This document shows, piece after piece, positions 1-9,342 of a DNA stretch of 64,000 nt. The DNA is taken from assembly GCA_036446035.1 (NCBI GenBank), contig JAZFSG010000078.1:22036-86035 (forward strand), in the 5' to 3' direction. A program made the position numbers and the translations under genes. Source of the DNA: CAXMQS01 sp036446035. Its GTDB lineage: Bacteria > Actinomycetota > Acidimicrobiia > Spongiisociales > JAOTWH01. The notes beneath the pieces are model-generated. The model did no database searches. It worked only from the letters and a program-made list of their open reading frames with translations, and had not been told where the DNA came from. Positions within the stretch are counted from its first letter, which is position 1; each line of letters opens with the position of its first letter.

Positions 1-2120
1 ACCACCTCCACCTCTTCGTACTTCATCCCAGGCATCAGCCCGAGAGGCATTCCGGTTGCCTTGACCTCCCGAATCTCGTCCGACCAGATGAGCGGGAGGT
101 TGTGGCCCGCGTTGGCGTAGGAGAGGACACCGCTCACGGGATCGACCACCGCGTATAGGCACGTTACGAACATGCTCTCCGGAGTATCCGGCACCAACAG
201 ATCGTTGACGCGTTCTAGCACGCGCCCCGGCTCGCGAGTGCCCGACGCGGTGGCAACGCCGCGCAGCATGCTCCGACAGGTTGCCATCACCATGGCGGCA
301 GGGACCCCCTTGCCGGAGACGTCCGCGACGACAACCGCCCACCTGCCATCGGGGAGCTCGATGAAGTCGTAAAGGTCTCCGCTGACCTCGCGCGCCGGCT
401 GATAGTGCGCGGCAAGCTCCCAGCCTTCCAGCTGGGGCAGATCCTTGGGCAGGAGGTCGCGTTGGATGCTCTCGGCCAGCTGCAATTCCTGCTGCAGGCG
501 TTGCCTCTCCGCGGCCTGCTCAGCCTGTTGCTCAACGAGCTGGGCATAGCGAATGACCGGGGCTGCACTCTCGGCAAGCCGGCGGAGAAGTTGATGGTCA
601 AGGCCCGAGTAGGCCCGATCGCCCAGCCGTGGACCCAGTTGGAGGACGCCAACCAGCTCCTTGTGGCTGACGAGAGGAACCACGAGGTCGACCCCCTTGG
701 TCACGAGAGCGATCGCCGCAGCATGGCTTTGGGCAGCCAGGGGAATCGGACTATTCCCGGCATCTAGATAGACATCGGCCAGAGCGTCATGCTCGGCGGA
801 AGCCCCCTCATCCACCAGTTCGAGATAGAGGTCCACCGCCGAAGGGCTGAGTGTCTCTCCAACCACATCGATGAGATCCCGCTCGAGCTCCGCCACATCA
901 GACTGATCTCTGATCCGCTCGGCGAAGGCATCGACCGTGCGGTCAGCGTCGTACTTCTGGCGATAGAACCGCCTGTCGACCTGCGATTGCACTCTGGTTC
1001 GCAGCGGCTGGAAGAGGCCAACCATGAGCATGCCGGTCAGAGCCACGCCGAATCCTGGGCCGAGAGTGCTCTCGGCGAGGTTGCCGGCGATGACGGCGGC
1101 GACGACGAGCGCCAGGCCGATGACTCCCGTCAAAGTGCCGTAGACAAGGGCCCTGTTGAGGATCAAGTCCATGTCCCACAACCGGTACCGAGTTACCGAC
1201 ACGACGATCGACACCGGGAAGAGGACGACCGCCAGCGTAAGAAGGCTCAGCAGGTTGAGATCGTAGATGGCTTGAAGGCGGGGGGTTACCACCACAAGGC
1301 CGAGGTCGAAGTTCTGAGAGAGATCCGGGTCGATGATCCAGATGAGACCAAAGACCGCGACCACAGTGAAGAGCGAGATCACTACCAGACGAGTCTGACT
1401 TCTCACGTGTGTGCTCGAAACCCTGAAGTAGCGGTAGACCTGCGCTACAACCACCGCCAATGCCAGGCCCAACGTCCACACCACCTGAAGGCTCTCGGGC
1501 CACTCGGCGACGTCGAAGACTGCAATGCCCGGAAAGATGGCCCACAGAACAACCTCAGCGCTGAAGAGGACCGCGACCACGCGCATCCATTTAGCGGCGA
1601 ACCGGCCTTCAGGGAACAGGAAGGCGAAGAGAACGATGGCGACTCCGGCGATGGAACGCCAGAACTCGGGGCCGGCGTCGAACACGCCCAAGGAGTGGAC
1701 GGCCACCTCCCAGTCAGGCCTGGTCTGAGCAAGGACGCTGGACGGCGCGAACAACGCTGCCCCTGCGGCGAGCAGGGTTGCCGAACTGAGGGTCGCCACC
1801 CAATCGCGAGACTTCCTCAGGAAGAGAAGCGCGCCGGTGACAAAGAACAAGACAAATCCGGTTACGTGCACAGCGATCTGCCCTGCTTTGAGCACACCGG
1901 CGCCGAGGAGCCGCTCCTCGAGTTGTCGCGCCAACTCTGGCTGAACGGCAAGGGCTCCCTGAGACTCCACAAGTCCGAGATCTCCCCCGAAGAAGGCGTC
2001 GAAACTGGCGGCCGCGACGGCGGTTACCAGAGCCGCCAGTGCAAACCATCCGGCCCTCACCAACCACAGGCTGGGTCCCTCGAGCGTGGTCGCTCGATCA
2101 ACGACTAGGGAGGTGGTCAT
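1..2120 (-). CDS. SpoIIE-type PP2C serine phosphatase with membrane N-terminus (C-terminus cut by window edge)
   Basis: Read from an ATG at 2120 the frame stays open for about 706 codons to the window edge, so the C-terminus is missing. The first half holds several hydrophobic segments (about residues 15-260), then a segment resembling a GAF domain, a short coiled coil rich in Gln and Glu, and a SpoIIE/RsbU phosphatase domain. The phosphatase motifs SGDLYDFIELPDG, VADVSGKGVPAAM and YANAGHNLPLI are readable, with the metal-binding aspartates kept. Such proteins usually dephosphorylate anti-sigma-factor antagonists. Its start overlaps the stop of the upstream gene by four bases (ATGA), so the two are probably translated together. 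The signal sensed by the N-terminal part is unknown. Confidence 0.85.
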   Translation of the reverse strand, partial: MTTSLVVDRATTLEGPSLWLVRAGWFALAALVTAVAAASFDAFFGGDLGLVESQGALAVQPELARQLEERLLGAGVLKAGQIAVHVTGFVLFFVTGALLFLRKSRDWVATLSSATLLAAGAALFAPSSVLAQTRPDWEVAVHSLGVFDAGPEFWRSIAGVAIVLFAFLFPEGRFAAKWMRVVAVLFSAEVVLWAIFPGIAVFDVAEWPESLQVVWTLGLALAVVVAQVYRYFRVSSTHVRSQTRLVVISLFTVVAVFGLIWIIDPDLSQNFDLGLVVVTPRLQAIYDLNLLSLLTLAVVLFPVSIVVSVTRYRLWDMDLILNRALVYGTLTGVIGLALVVAAVIAGNLAESTLGPGFGVALTGMLMVGLFQPLRTRVQSQVDRRFYRQKYDADRTVDAFAERIRDQSDVAELERDLIDVVGETLSPSAVDLYLELVDEGASAEHDALADVYLDAGNSPIPLAAQSHAAAIALVTKGVDLVVPLVSHKELVGVLQLGPRLGDRAYSGLDHQLLRRLAESAAPVIRYAQLVEQQAEQAAERQRLQQELQLAESIQRDLLPKDLPQLEGWELAAHYQPAREVSGDLYDFIELPDGRWAVVVADVSGKGVPAAMVMATCRSMLRGVATASGTREPGRVLERVNDLLVPDTPESMFVTCLYAVVDPVSGVLSYANAGHNLPLIWSDEIREVKATGMPLGLMPGMKYEEVEV

Positions 2121-3577
2121 GGACCTACTCCTTGAGGTCGGGTGAGGCTCACGAGGCGCGCCATGTCATCTTCATCGAGAGCGAACATCTCAGGGTGGTC
2201 CTGTCTGAAACCGTCGGACATGGCATAGTCGCCAAACGACACTGCCGAGTCGCCGGCGGCCTCGAATGCCGGTTGTACCGTCGGGAGATCGTGGCACTCG
2301 CCGCAGAACGGAGAAAAATGGCGGACAGGGTATGCGTTGTGGGTGAACGGATCGATCACCGGGGCCTCTTCATCGCCGGTGCCGTGACATTCGAGGCAGC
2401 TGCCCTGCGATGCCGATTCGATGCTGTGAGGGACCGGCGGCGCGATCGAGTCGGCAAGGCCGGTGCTACAGACGCCGAGCAGCAAGGCAAGACCGAGCGC
2501 CGGTGCCATGGCTGCGACGCGTGTCCGTCGCTTCGCCAAGGCCGGGGAAACCACACCGGTAGGCGCAGCAGCGATGTCGCCGGCAGCCTCCAGCGGGATA
2601 CGAACCCAGAGGACGATGTAGTAAAGAAGGCCCACCAGGAAGAAAGCGCTCAGAACGAAGAGGATTCGTACGAACAGGACCGTTACTCCGAGATAGCGGG
2701 CAACTCCGGCGGCCACTCCGCCGATGAGGCGGCCACGGCGTGCCCGCCGCAGCTCTGGAGCAACGGGCGTGTCCGCGCTTGTTCCTGGCACGGACACCAC
2801 TGGGCTGCGAGCTTCCCGGAGACGAGCCCGTTCCGCTGTCACCAACCAGGCGACCGCCCACATCAGCACGAGGACGCCACCCACGTAGGGACGCGCTGAC
2901 GCATCGAAACGGAACCGCAACGACGCTATCCCGTAGACCACCATCGACAAACCCGTGGTCCATGCCGCGAGGGGCCACCCCCTCACCCGCAACGCAGCGA
3001 GGTAGCCGGTGGCCAGCAGCGCCAGACCGAAAGCAGCCATTCCCCCCCAGTGGCTTTGGTGGAAGCGCACGTTGTTGGCGGCCTTGTCGAACTCTTCGGA
3101 GAACGCGATGAGGGCAGGGAGGGTCAACATCACCATGAGGAAGAGGAGTCCGCCGGCCGGACTCACCCGGGGTCGAAAGATCTCCTGCCGCGACGGATGC
3201 AGCATCGCGATCGTCACTGCCGGAACCAGATAGATCAGCGTCGTCCACTCCCATCCGGTTGAGGCGGTCACTACGACCGTGAGAATCAAGACGACGGCAA
3301 CCGCCTGCTGCATGCCTGCGATGTGGCGTTCGGGCGATCGCAACTGGACGATCACACCCACCAGCACCATCGCCAACAGCATGCCGAAAGTGATCTCGTG
3401 CACACGATGCGAGATGTTGTCGTCGAAATCGACGAACCATCCCAGGAACAGAGAGCTGAAAGGACTGAACAGATAGAGGAAGGCCGCGAAGGCCACAGTC
3501 AACGACACGAAGGCCGTACGCCGTCGGCCCCCGCTGCCGCGTCCCGGCGCCTGCGCAGCTATCGGCTGTGGCTCCAT
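2117..3577 (-). CDS. Polytopic membrane protein with PspC domain and C-terminal di-heme CXXCH segment
   Basis: This 486-residue protein has about eight hydrophobic helices in the first 270 residues. A PspC-like segment follows (GRLIGGVAAGVARYLGV, then a long hydrophobic stretch, about residues 283-340), then another membrane anchor, then a tail with two c-type heme motifs, CLECH (near 392) and CGECH (near 424). The tail would lie outside the cytoplasm, where heme attachment occurs. PspC domains are known from envelope-stress proteins and CXXCH motifs from cytochrome c; I do not know a named family with both. It sits between the DUF4399 lipoprotein gene (21 bp upstream) and the SpoIIE phosphatase gene (4 bp overlap), so it is probably co-transcribed with both. 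Confidence 0.75.
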   Translation of the reverse strand: MEPQPIAAQAPGRGSGGRRRTAFVSLTVAFAAFLYLFSPFSSLFLGWFVDFDDNISHRVHEITFGMLLAMVLVGVIVQLRSPERHIAGMQQAVAVVLILTVVVTASTGWEWTTLIYLVPAVTIAMLHPSRQEIFRPRVSPAGGLLFLMVMLTLPALIAFSEEFDKAANNVRFHQSHWGGMAAFGLALLATGYLAALRVRGWPLAAWTTGLSMVVYGIASLRFRFDASARPYVGGVLVLMWAVAWLVTAERARLREARSPVVSVPGTSADTPVAPELRRARRGRLIGGVAAGVARYLGVTVLFVRILFVLSAFFLVGLLYYIVLWVRIPLEAAGDIAAAPTGVVSPALAKRRTRVAAMAPALGLALLLGVCSTGLADSIAPPVPHSIESASQGSCLECHGTGDEEAPVIDPFTHNAYPVRHFSPFCGECHDLPTVQPAFEAAGDSAVSFGDYAMSDGFRQDHPEMFALDEDDMARLVSLTRPQGVGP

Positions 3578-3598
3578 GGTTTGGGCGATACTCCCCTG

Positions 3599-4015
3599 CT
3601 ACTCGACAATGATCGCTATTTCGTCCGTCAGGTCCAGAGCCGTGTGGCTACCGTCGGCCACCTGCAGGCACAACGTATGTTCACCAGGTTCGAGCTCGAG
3701 AAGCGCTGTCTCTTGACCCCCTCCGAAGTGGAGATGTTCACCATCGGCTCCGACTGTCAGGCGGGGCTGCACACACGGCCGATCGATGATGATGTGGAAG
3801 TGCCCACGCCCATCACCCACTCCCTCGCTTGCCGGCTCGATTATGAACCCCTCGGCCCCCATGACGACCGGGACCGGACTAACGACTACCGCCTCATCGC
3901 GGGGCTCCTCGAAGAATACCCTTCCCTCGGCATCGGATGCACAGGCCGCAGTCGCCATCGCTAGCAAGACTGCCGCAAAGACGTACCGAGCCGCAGATCG
4001 TTTACCGATTCCCAT
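3599..4015 (-). CDS. DUF4399-type lipoprotein
   Basis: The 138-residue product starts at the ATG at 4015, which has a good Shine-Dalgarno site (GGGAGG, 5 nt spacing); an in-frame upstream start at 4042 has none. A signal peptide ends in a lipobox (MATAAC), so the protein is probably lipid-anchored. The mature part has the GHFHIIID and GEHTLCLQVADG features typical of DUF4399, a small beta-rich domain of unknown function found in exported proteins. It is first in a three-gene minus-strand operon with the PspC/di-heme protein and the SpoIIE phosphatase. Confidence 0.75.
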   Translation of the reverse strand: MGIGKRSAARYVFAAVLLAMATAACASDAEGRVFFEEPRDEAVVVSPVPVVMGAEGFIIEPASEGVGDGRGHFHIIIDRPCVQPRLTVGADGEHLHFGGGQETALLELEPGEHTLCLQVADGSHTALDLTDEIAIIVE

Positions 4016-4064
4016 CGACGCCTCCCTGGTTTCTGAGCCCACTATCCGCTAACAGCGTCCGCCA

Positions 4065-4076
4065 GGCGTTACGAAA
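4065..4076 (-). promoter_or_regulatory. Candidate regulator box TTTCGTAACGCC upstream of the DUF4399 operon
   Basis: On the minus strand this reads TTTCGTAACGCC, about 50 nt upstream of the lipoprotein start codon and inside the divergent region shared with the SARP-type regulator gene. The same TTTCGTAACG string recurs upstream of the gene that follows the regulator (near 7078). A further GTAACGG on the minus strand lies 45 bp away (4112-4118). SARP regulators are known to bind direct heptamer repeats spaced by 11 bp; that these are such sites is inference. Confidence 0.4.
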
Positions 4077-4174
4077 GTCGGTCATTCCGAATTTGGCGCG
4101 CCTAGCTGTACCGTTACCTGCATGCAGATATCCAGTTTTCGTCACGCAACCGAGCCCCCGCCAGCGAGGCCAGC

Positions 4175-7048
4175 ATGGCGGGACTGACGATCAATCTGCT
4201 GGGCCCCCCTGTGGTCGAGTCCGATGGGATCCCGATCGAGGTTGACACCCGCAAGGCCGTGGCACTGCTGGCCTACTTAGCTGTCACCGGCAGGGCTGAG
4301 ACACGCGACAGCCTCTCCGTGCTGTTGTGGCCCGACAACGACCACTCACGGGGTCGCGCCGCTCTTCGTCGCACCTTGTCAGTGCTGCGCAAAGCCCTCG
4401 ATCATCGCTGGCTCGTGATCGAGGGTCAGACTGTGGCGCTCCCGATTGGCAGCGATATGCGGATCGACGTCCGGCTGTTTGAGGATCGGCTCGCCGCCAC
4501 CAAGCTGCACCCTCATCCAGCTTCCGCTGTCTGCAACCAGTGCCTGCAGTTTCTCGAGGAGGCCGTTGCCCAATACCGCGGTGACTTCCTCACCGGCTTC
4601 ACGCTGCGGGATAGCGCGAACTTCGACGACTGGCAGCTCGCGCAGGGTGAGCACCACCGAAGAGAATTCACGGGTGCGCTCAGAGACCTGACCGATTCGT
4701 ACAGGCGTCTCGGAAGATCTGATGACGCCATCGCGGCTTTGAGCAGATGGCTCGAAGCCGATCCACTCGTGGAGTCGGCTCATCGCTCACTCATGGAGGT
4801 CTACGCGTCAGCAGGTGATCGATCGCGCGCTCTAGAGCAATACCAGAAGTGCATACGGGTCCTCGACCGAGAACTCGGAGTCTCTCCACTAGAGGAGACC
4901 GTCGACCTGTACCACGAGTTGAAAGTCGGACGGATCCCCGTCCGGGCCAAGGCGCAGCCGACCAAAGTGGAGTCACTTGTAGACAGCGAGGCTCGCCCGC
5001 CATCTCGTCTCCGAGCTCCCCTCGTTGGCCGAGCGAGCGATCTCGAAACAGTCTCCGTCGAGCTTGCTAGAGGCAATCGGCTGATCGCCATCGAGGGCGA
5101 AGCCGGAATCGGCAAGACTCGCCTCGCAGAGGAGGTCCTCGCCGCGGCGGCGGCACAGGGAATCACAGTCATCGCGGCGCACTGCCATCAAGGAGAGGAG
5201 GATCTCGCGTTCGGAGTCCTCGCCGAGTTGCTAACGATCGGTGGCCGTGCCGAGGACGCCCGGACGCGTCTCGCCTCGATTCCCTCCTTTGCCGTTGGCG
5301 AGGCGTCATCGCTGGCTCCGTCACTCGGTGACCTCGTCCCCGCCATGCCACCGCACGTGCCTCTCTCTGGAGCGGCGGCCGATGCTCGGCTGCTTGATGG
5401 GGTTGCGGAGGCGTTGCGAGCCCTCTGCGGCGAAGGCGGAGTTCTCTTCATCGATGACGTCCAATGGGCCGACGCGGCGTCCCTCAAGGTCTTGGGATAC
5501 ATGGTTCGTCGCCTGCCTGAAAGCGGGCCCTCTATCCTGGTGACGTCACGAACCGAGGCGCTGCGAGCAGACCACCCGCTGCACGAGATGCTGCATACGG
5601 CTCGCCGCAATGGAGCATCCGCCTCTCTGTCTCTGGCCCGACTCGACAGAGATGAGGTCGCCGAGCTGGTTACGGCAGCTTCGCCGCACGCAGCGGCACA
5701 ACCCGACCTCGACATACTGTTCGAAGAGACAGAGGGAGTTCCCTTCTTCGTCGTCGAGTATCTGGATGCCTTTCGGCTCGATGGCGAAATCGATAGTGGT
5801 CGACTCCCAGTCTCCGTTCGCGACTTGCTCTCGTCGAAGCTGGCGGGACTAACCGAGATGGGGCGCCAAGTCGCGGCAACGGCTTCTGTGGTCGGACGAG
5901 CCTTCGACCTGGATCTGGTCCGGGAGGTAAGCGGGCGAAGCCCGGAGGAGGTCGTGGAGGCGGTAGAGGAGCTCTGCCAACGCGGAGTCCTAGGAGCGCC
6001 CAGCGGGGACTCCTCCTCGTTCGACTTCGCCCACGACAAGCTCAAGGAAGTCGTCTACGAGGACACGAACCCAGCGCGCCGCCGACTCCTCCATCGCCGA
6101 GTCGCCTCTGCTCTGGTGGGTGTCACCCGATCCGGCACCGCTGCTCCGTCCGCCGAGGTTGCGCGGCACTACCAACTCGCTGGTGACGACGCAGAGGCTG
6201 CCGCTCACTATCTCGAGGCCGGCCGTCGCGCTTTCGCCATGCATGCCAACACTCAAGCCAAGGAATATCTGCTAACTGCATTGGCACTTGGTCACACCGA
6301 AGAGGGCTCTATTCACAGAGAGATCGGTGACATCGAATTGCTCGCAGGCGACTACCAGGCAGCGCTGTCCAGCTACGAGCGTGCCGCCGCCATGAGTAGC
6401 CCGGACGCAAGGCCCGATGTCGAGCGTCGGCTGGGTGCCCTGCATCATCGCACAGGTCAGTTCGACTCCGCTCGCGCCTATTTCCAAACTGCCCGCGACT
6501 CGCTTGTTGCTGGGGAGCGAACCGCCGCTGCCTCCATGACCTCTGCCGACTGGGCATTGACCGAAATCAAGGTCGGCAACCTAGGCCGTGCCCGCTTTCT
6601 TGCGGAGGAGGCGATGGAGTTGGCCCTTCTCAGCGAGGACTCCGGCGCCCTGGCCCAGGGACACAACACGCTCGGCATCCTGGCGACGGAAGAAGGCGAC
6701 TATCCGGGAGCTGCGCACCATCTCGAGCAGGGCCTGGCGATGGCGGATGAGGTTGGTGGCGGTGCCATCAGGGTGGCTGCTCTGAACAACCTTGCTCGTG
6801 CCACTGCACGAATCGGCGATCTCGATCGTGGACGGGCATTGGCCGAGGCAGCACTTGAAGAGAGCGTTGCCATCGGCGACCGTCATCGCGAGGCTGCTCT
6901 CCACAACAACCTTGCAGACCTACTCCACGCGACAGGCGACGTCGACGAATCTATGAAGCATCTCAAGAAGGCACTTCAGGGCTTCGCAGAGATCGAGCTC
7001 GGCGCCGATCTGTCGCACCCCGAGATATGGAAGCTGGCCCAGTGGTGA
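4175..7048 (+). CDS. SARP/BTAD-type transcriptional regulator with AAA ATPase and TPR regions
   Basis: The 957-residue protein has an N-terminal OmpR-like winged helix (about 1-95), a BTAD domain (about 100-245), an AAA/STAND ATPase region with Walker A GEAGIGKTRL (near 305) and a Walker B-like FIDDVQWAD (near 423), and a long TPR-like helical region (about 670-945). There is no C-terminal LuxR helix-turn-helix, so DNA binding should depend on the N-terminus, as in large SARPs such as AfsR. Such proteins recruit RNA polymerase at promoters with direct repeats. Similar repeats occur in both flanking promoter regions, so the likely targets are the neighbouring genes. The Shine-Dalgarno site is weak. 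Confidence 0.88.
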   Translation: MAGLTINLLGPPVVESDGIPIEVDTRKAVALLAYLAVTGRAETRDSLSVLLWPDNDHSRGRAALRRTLSVLRKALDHRWLVIEGQTVALPIGSDMRIDVRLFEDRLAATKLHPHPASAVCNQCLQFLEEAVAQYRGDFLTGFTLRDSANFDDWQLAQGEHHRREFTGALRDLTDSYRRLGRSDDAIAALSRWLEADPLVESAHRSLMEVYASAGDRSRALEQYQKCIRVLDRELGVSPLEETVDLYHELKVGRIPVRAKAQPTKVESLVDSEARPPSRLRAPLVGRASDLETVSVELARGNRLIAIEGEAGIGKTRLAEEVLAAAAAQGITVIAAHCHQGEEDLAFGVLAELLTIGGRAEDARTRLASIPSFAVGEASSLAPSLGDLVPAMPPHVPLSGAAADARLLDGVAEALRALCGEGGVLFIDDVQWADAASLKVLGYMVRRLPESGPSILVTSRTEALRADHPLHEMLHTARRNGASASLSLARLDRDEVAELVTAASPHAAAQPDLDILFEETEGVPFFVVEYLDAFRLDGEIDSGRLPVSVRDLLSSKLAGLTEMGRQVAATASVVGRAFDLDLVREVSGRSPEEVVEAVEELCQRGVLGAPSGDSSSFDFAHDKLKEVVYEDTNPARRRLLHRRVASALVGVTRSGTAAPSAEVARHYQLAGDDAEAAAHYLEAGRRAFAMHANTQAKEYLLTALALGHTEEGSIHREIGDIELLAGDYQAALSSYERAAAMSSPDARPDVERRLGALHHRTGQFDSARAYFQTARDSLVAGERTAAASMTSADWALTEIKVGNLGRARFLAEEAMELALLSEDSGALAQGHNTLGILATEEGDYPGAAHHLEQGLAMADEVGGGAIRVAALNNLARATARIGDLDRGRALAEAALEESVAIGDRHREAALHNNLADLLHATGDVDESMKHLKKALQGFAEIELGADLSHPEIWKLAQW

Positions 7049-7079
7049 GGTTGAAGCCGGCCTGATACTGGGTCCATTT

Positions 7080-7098
7080 CGTAACGGTCGCGTAACGC
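7080..7098 (+). promoter_or_regulatory. Direct repeat CGTAACG, 11-bp period, upstream of membrane protein gene
   Basis: CGTAACGG (7080-7087) and CGTAACGC (7091-7098) are direct repeats whose starts are exactly 11 bp apart, or one helical turn. They lie 47 bp upstream of the start codon at 7145 and just downstream of the SARP-type regulator gene. Heptamer repeats with 11-bp spacing placed shortly before the -10 box are the known geometry of SARP operators. A weak -10 candidate (TGTCAT) follows at 7104. Confidence 0.5.
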
Positions 7099-7144
7099 GA
7101 CGATGTCATCCTGTCCTCATGAACGGATCCGAGGAGGCGAGGAC

Positions 7145-7789
7145 ATGTTGACACAGAGCATCACCCGGTGGAGAGGAGAGACTGATCGAGAGCGATCTGC
7201 GCTGCTGCTCGCACTCTTGGTGGGGTTCCCTCTCTTCGCGACGTTGAACGGCCTGTTTCTCTTCACCCCCGTCGTCGGCATCGTGGGGATGGCGATACTC
7301 GTGGCAGTTGGGGTCAATGCTCTGATCCACGTCCGACGGGCACCTCGGTTGGTGCTGTCGGGATTGGCTGGAGGGGGCATAGCCGGACTTGTCGCTCTAG
7401 GGGCGGGCTCTCGCCTCGCGATGCGGGTCGTGTCTATCACCGGCGGCAGGCGGGAAGTGAGTGCCGACGGCACGATGTTCCTCCTCATCGCCGGCGCCAT
7501 GTTGGGAGCGATTATCGGCCTGTCCCTGGCCGGCGTTCTCCGCCTGTGGCGGGTGCGCGGTTGGGTCGTCGGCACCATCCTGATGGTGTTCTTCGGTTCG
7601 TTGTTGCTGGTCGGGTCCGATACGCGAAGCGAGTTGTTCGATGAGGGGCTGGGCATCTGGTTGAACCTGCCCATGTTCCTCGGCGTCTTCGTCCTGTACG
7701 GAGTCCTGGCCGTCCAGTCGATCGGTTGGGTCGATGCCAGGCTGCCGACTATCGGAATGGCTCGATATCCCATGCCTGAGCGGCCTTGA
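7145..7789 (+). CDS. Six-helix-type integral membrane protein of unknown function
   Basis: The start at 7145 is chosen because a strong GAGGAGG lies 7 nt upstream. The 214-residue product has about six hydrophobic helices separated by short loops, and charged clusters such as WRGETDRERS and RRAPR at the cytoplasmic edges. I recognise no family. The gene lies downstream of the SARP-type regulator behind a perfect 11-bp-period direct repeat. Its stop codon overlaps a possible TTG start of the next gene, so it may be co-transcribed with the nucleoside-hydrolase-like lipoprotein gene. Confidence 0.7.
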   Translation: MLTQSITRWRGETDRERSALLLALLVGFPLFATLNGLFLFTPVVGIVGMAILVAVGVNALIHVRRAPRLVLSGLAGGGIAGLVALGAGSRLAMRVVSITGGRREVSADGTMFLLIAGAMLGAIIGLSLAGVLRLWRVRGWVVGTILMVFFGSLLLVGSDTRSELFDEGLGIWLNLPMFLGVFVLYGVLAVQSIGWVDARLPTIGMARYPMPERP

Positions 7790-7809
7790 GGCGAGTGGCA
7801 AGGCCAACT

Positions 7810-9342
7810 ATGCGCACAACTGCTGCTCGCACCTCCGGCATGGTCTTGTTGGCGTTGGCTGCCGCCGCCTGTACCCCAGGACGGGCCGACATCTCGACTC
7901 CTGGCCCAGAAGGACCAGCGGCGTCGTCCACGCTGACGACCGACCCTCCGCCTGCCACGACGACCAGCCAGGCCCCGACCGATGACCGACGGCCGGTGAT
8001 CCTCGATTACTCGCCAACCGTCTCCGACCTGGGTGCGTTGGCACTCCTCGCAGCTCACCCTGACATACGCCTCATCGCCGTCACACTGCCCGGAACCGGT
8101 GAGTCCTACTGCGAGCCCGGGGTCGCACACACCAGAGGCGTCCTCGTTCAGCTGGATCAGAAGGACATCCCGGTCGCCTGCGGTCCCGACGATCCTCTGT
8201 CAGGATGGAACGCCTTCCCGACCTCTTGGAGGATCGCTTCCAACGAGATGGAGCTCCCGATCGCCGAGCCGAACGAGACGCGCTCCGCGCCTGATCTGAT
8301 CGTCGATCTGGTGCGCTCATCCGACGTTCCAGTCGAGATCGTTGCGGTCGGACCACTCACCAACGTGGCCATCGCTCTCCAGTCCGCACCCGATATGACG
8401 TCGAATGTGGCCGGGATAACCATCATGGGTGGCGCCGTAGACATCGCTGGAAACGTCTTCAGAAACGAGGTCGCCGAGTGGAACATCTGGGTGGATCCGA
8501 CCGCCGCCGGTGTGGTCCTCGCCTCAGGAGCGCCGGTCACCTTGGTTCCCCTGAACGCCACCAACCACACCCCGACCGGACGGATCTTCTACGACGCGCT
8601 CCTAGCTGCCGAGAGCACACCTGAGTCAAGCCTCGTCAGCGGCATATGGAGGGCCGCCGAGGAGCAGGTGACCAATCCCGACGGTTTCTGGTTCTTCTGG
8701 GACGAGTTGGCGGCGGCCGTGCTGGTAGACAGCTCCATCGTCAGCTTTGAGACTCGCACCCTCGTGGTCGACGATGACCTTCGCGAGAACAAAGGCTGGA
8801 CCAGAGAAGACCCGTCGGGCACTGCAGTGAGAGTGGCAGTGAGCTCGAATCGCCTTGCCTTCGAGACCCTCTTTCTCGAGACGCTCGTCGGCGGTCCCGT
8901 CGACCTCGGCTATCTCGAGGCGACTCCCGCTGAGATCACCTATCTAACCGAAGTCGCTGCGATCGCAGATGAAACGCAGGTGGCGATCGACGATCTGTTC
9001 GAAGCTGCAGCTGCCGACATCGATCCGAGCCAGGACGATGACGAAGGATTCTTCCTGCTCCTCCTGACGATCCTGTCCCAGGCCGTCGACGGCCCACTCG
9101 CCGAGCAGTTGATGGGCCTGGCGGCGCTCGACGTTCCACCAAGCCTGGCAGAGAATCACCGGCAATACCTCGCGGCCTTGAGCGGCTTGATCGATTCGCG
9201 CGACGAGATGATGGCCGTGCTTGAAGCTGATGGCACCATCGATGCCTTCGAACAGTTCCTAGAGCCATCAACGGAGGCATGTCTCGCGATTCAGCGGGAA
9301 GCCGACGTCCGTCTCCTTGACATCGATGCCATGTGCTTCTGA
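7810..9342 (+). CDS. Nucleoside-hydrolase-like lipoprotein with altered metal site
   Basis: The 510-residue product begins with a lipoprotein signal (MVLLALAAAAC), so it should be exported and lipid-anchored. A TTG at 7786 is an alternative start. Residues about 60-330 follow the inosine-uridine nucleoside hydrolase fold: an N-terminal beta strand with LDYSPTVSDLGAL where the family has a DxDxxxDD calcium site, an AVGPLTNVA segment, an IMGGA motif, and EWNIWVDPTAA. Two of the usual N-terminal aspartates are replaced by serine, so calcium binding and activity are doubtful. About 180 extra C-terminal residues are acidic and helical. It follows the membrane protein gene with a gap of about 20 bp. 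Confidence 0.75.
   Translation: MRTTAARTSGMVLLALAAAACTPGRADISTPGPEGPAASSTLTTDPPPATTTSQAPTDDRRPVILDYSPTVSDLGALALLAAHPDIRLIAVTLPGTGESYCEPGVAHTRGVLVQLDQKDIPVACGPDDPLSGWNAFPTSWRIASNEMELPIAEPNETRSAPDLIVDLVRSSDVPVEIVAVGPLTNVAIALQSAPDMTSNVAGITIMGGAVDIAGNVFRNEVAEWNIWVDPTAAGVVLASGAPVTLVPLNATNHTPTGRIFYDALLAAESTPESSLVSGIWRAAEEQVTNPDGFWFFWDELAAAVLVDSSIVSFETRTLVVDDDLRENKGWTREDPSGTAVRVAVSSNRLAFETLFLETLVGGPVDLGYLEATPAEITYLTEVAAIADETQVAIDDLFEAAAADIDPSQDDDEGFFLLLLTILSQAVDGPLAEQLMGLAALDVPPSLAENHRQYLAALSGLIDSRDEMMAVLEADGTIDAFEQFLEPSTEACLAIQREADVRLLDIDAMCF

Noticed and set aside
789..2108. 439-residue plus-strand open frame opposite the SpoIIE gene
   Set aside because: Composition is Arg/Asp/His-rich with no domain; it is the shadow of the minus-strand phosphatase gene.
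5188..6045. 285-residue minus-strand frame within the SARP gene
   Set aside because: Ser/Arg-rich shadow without start signals.
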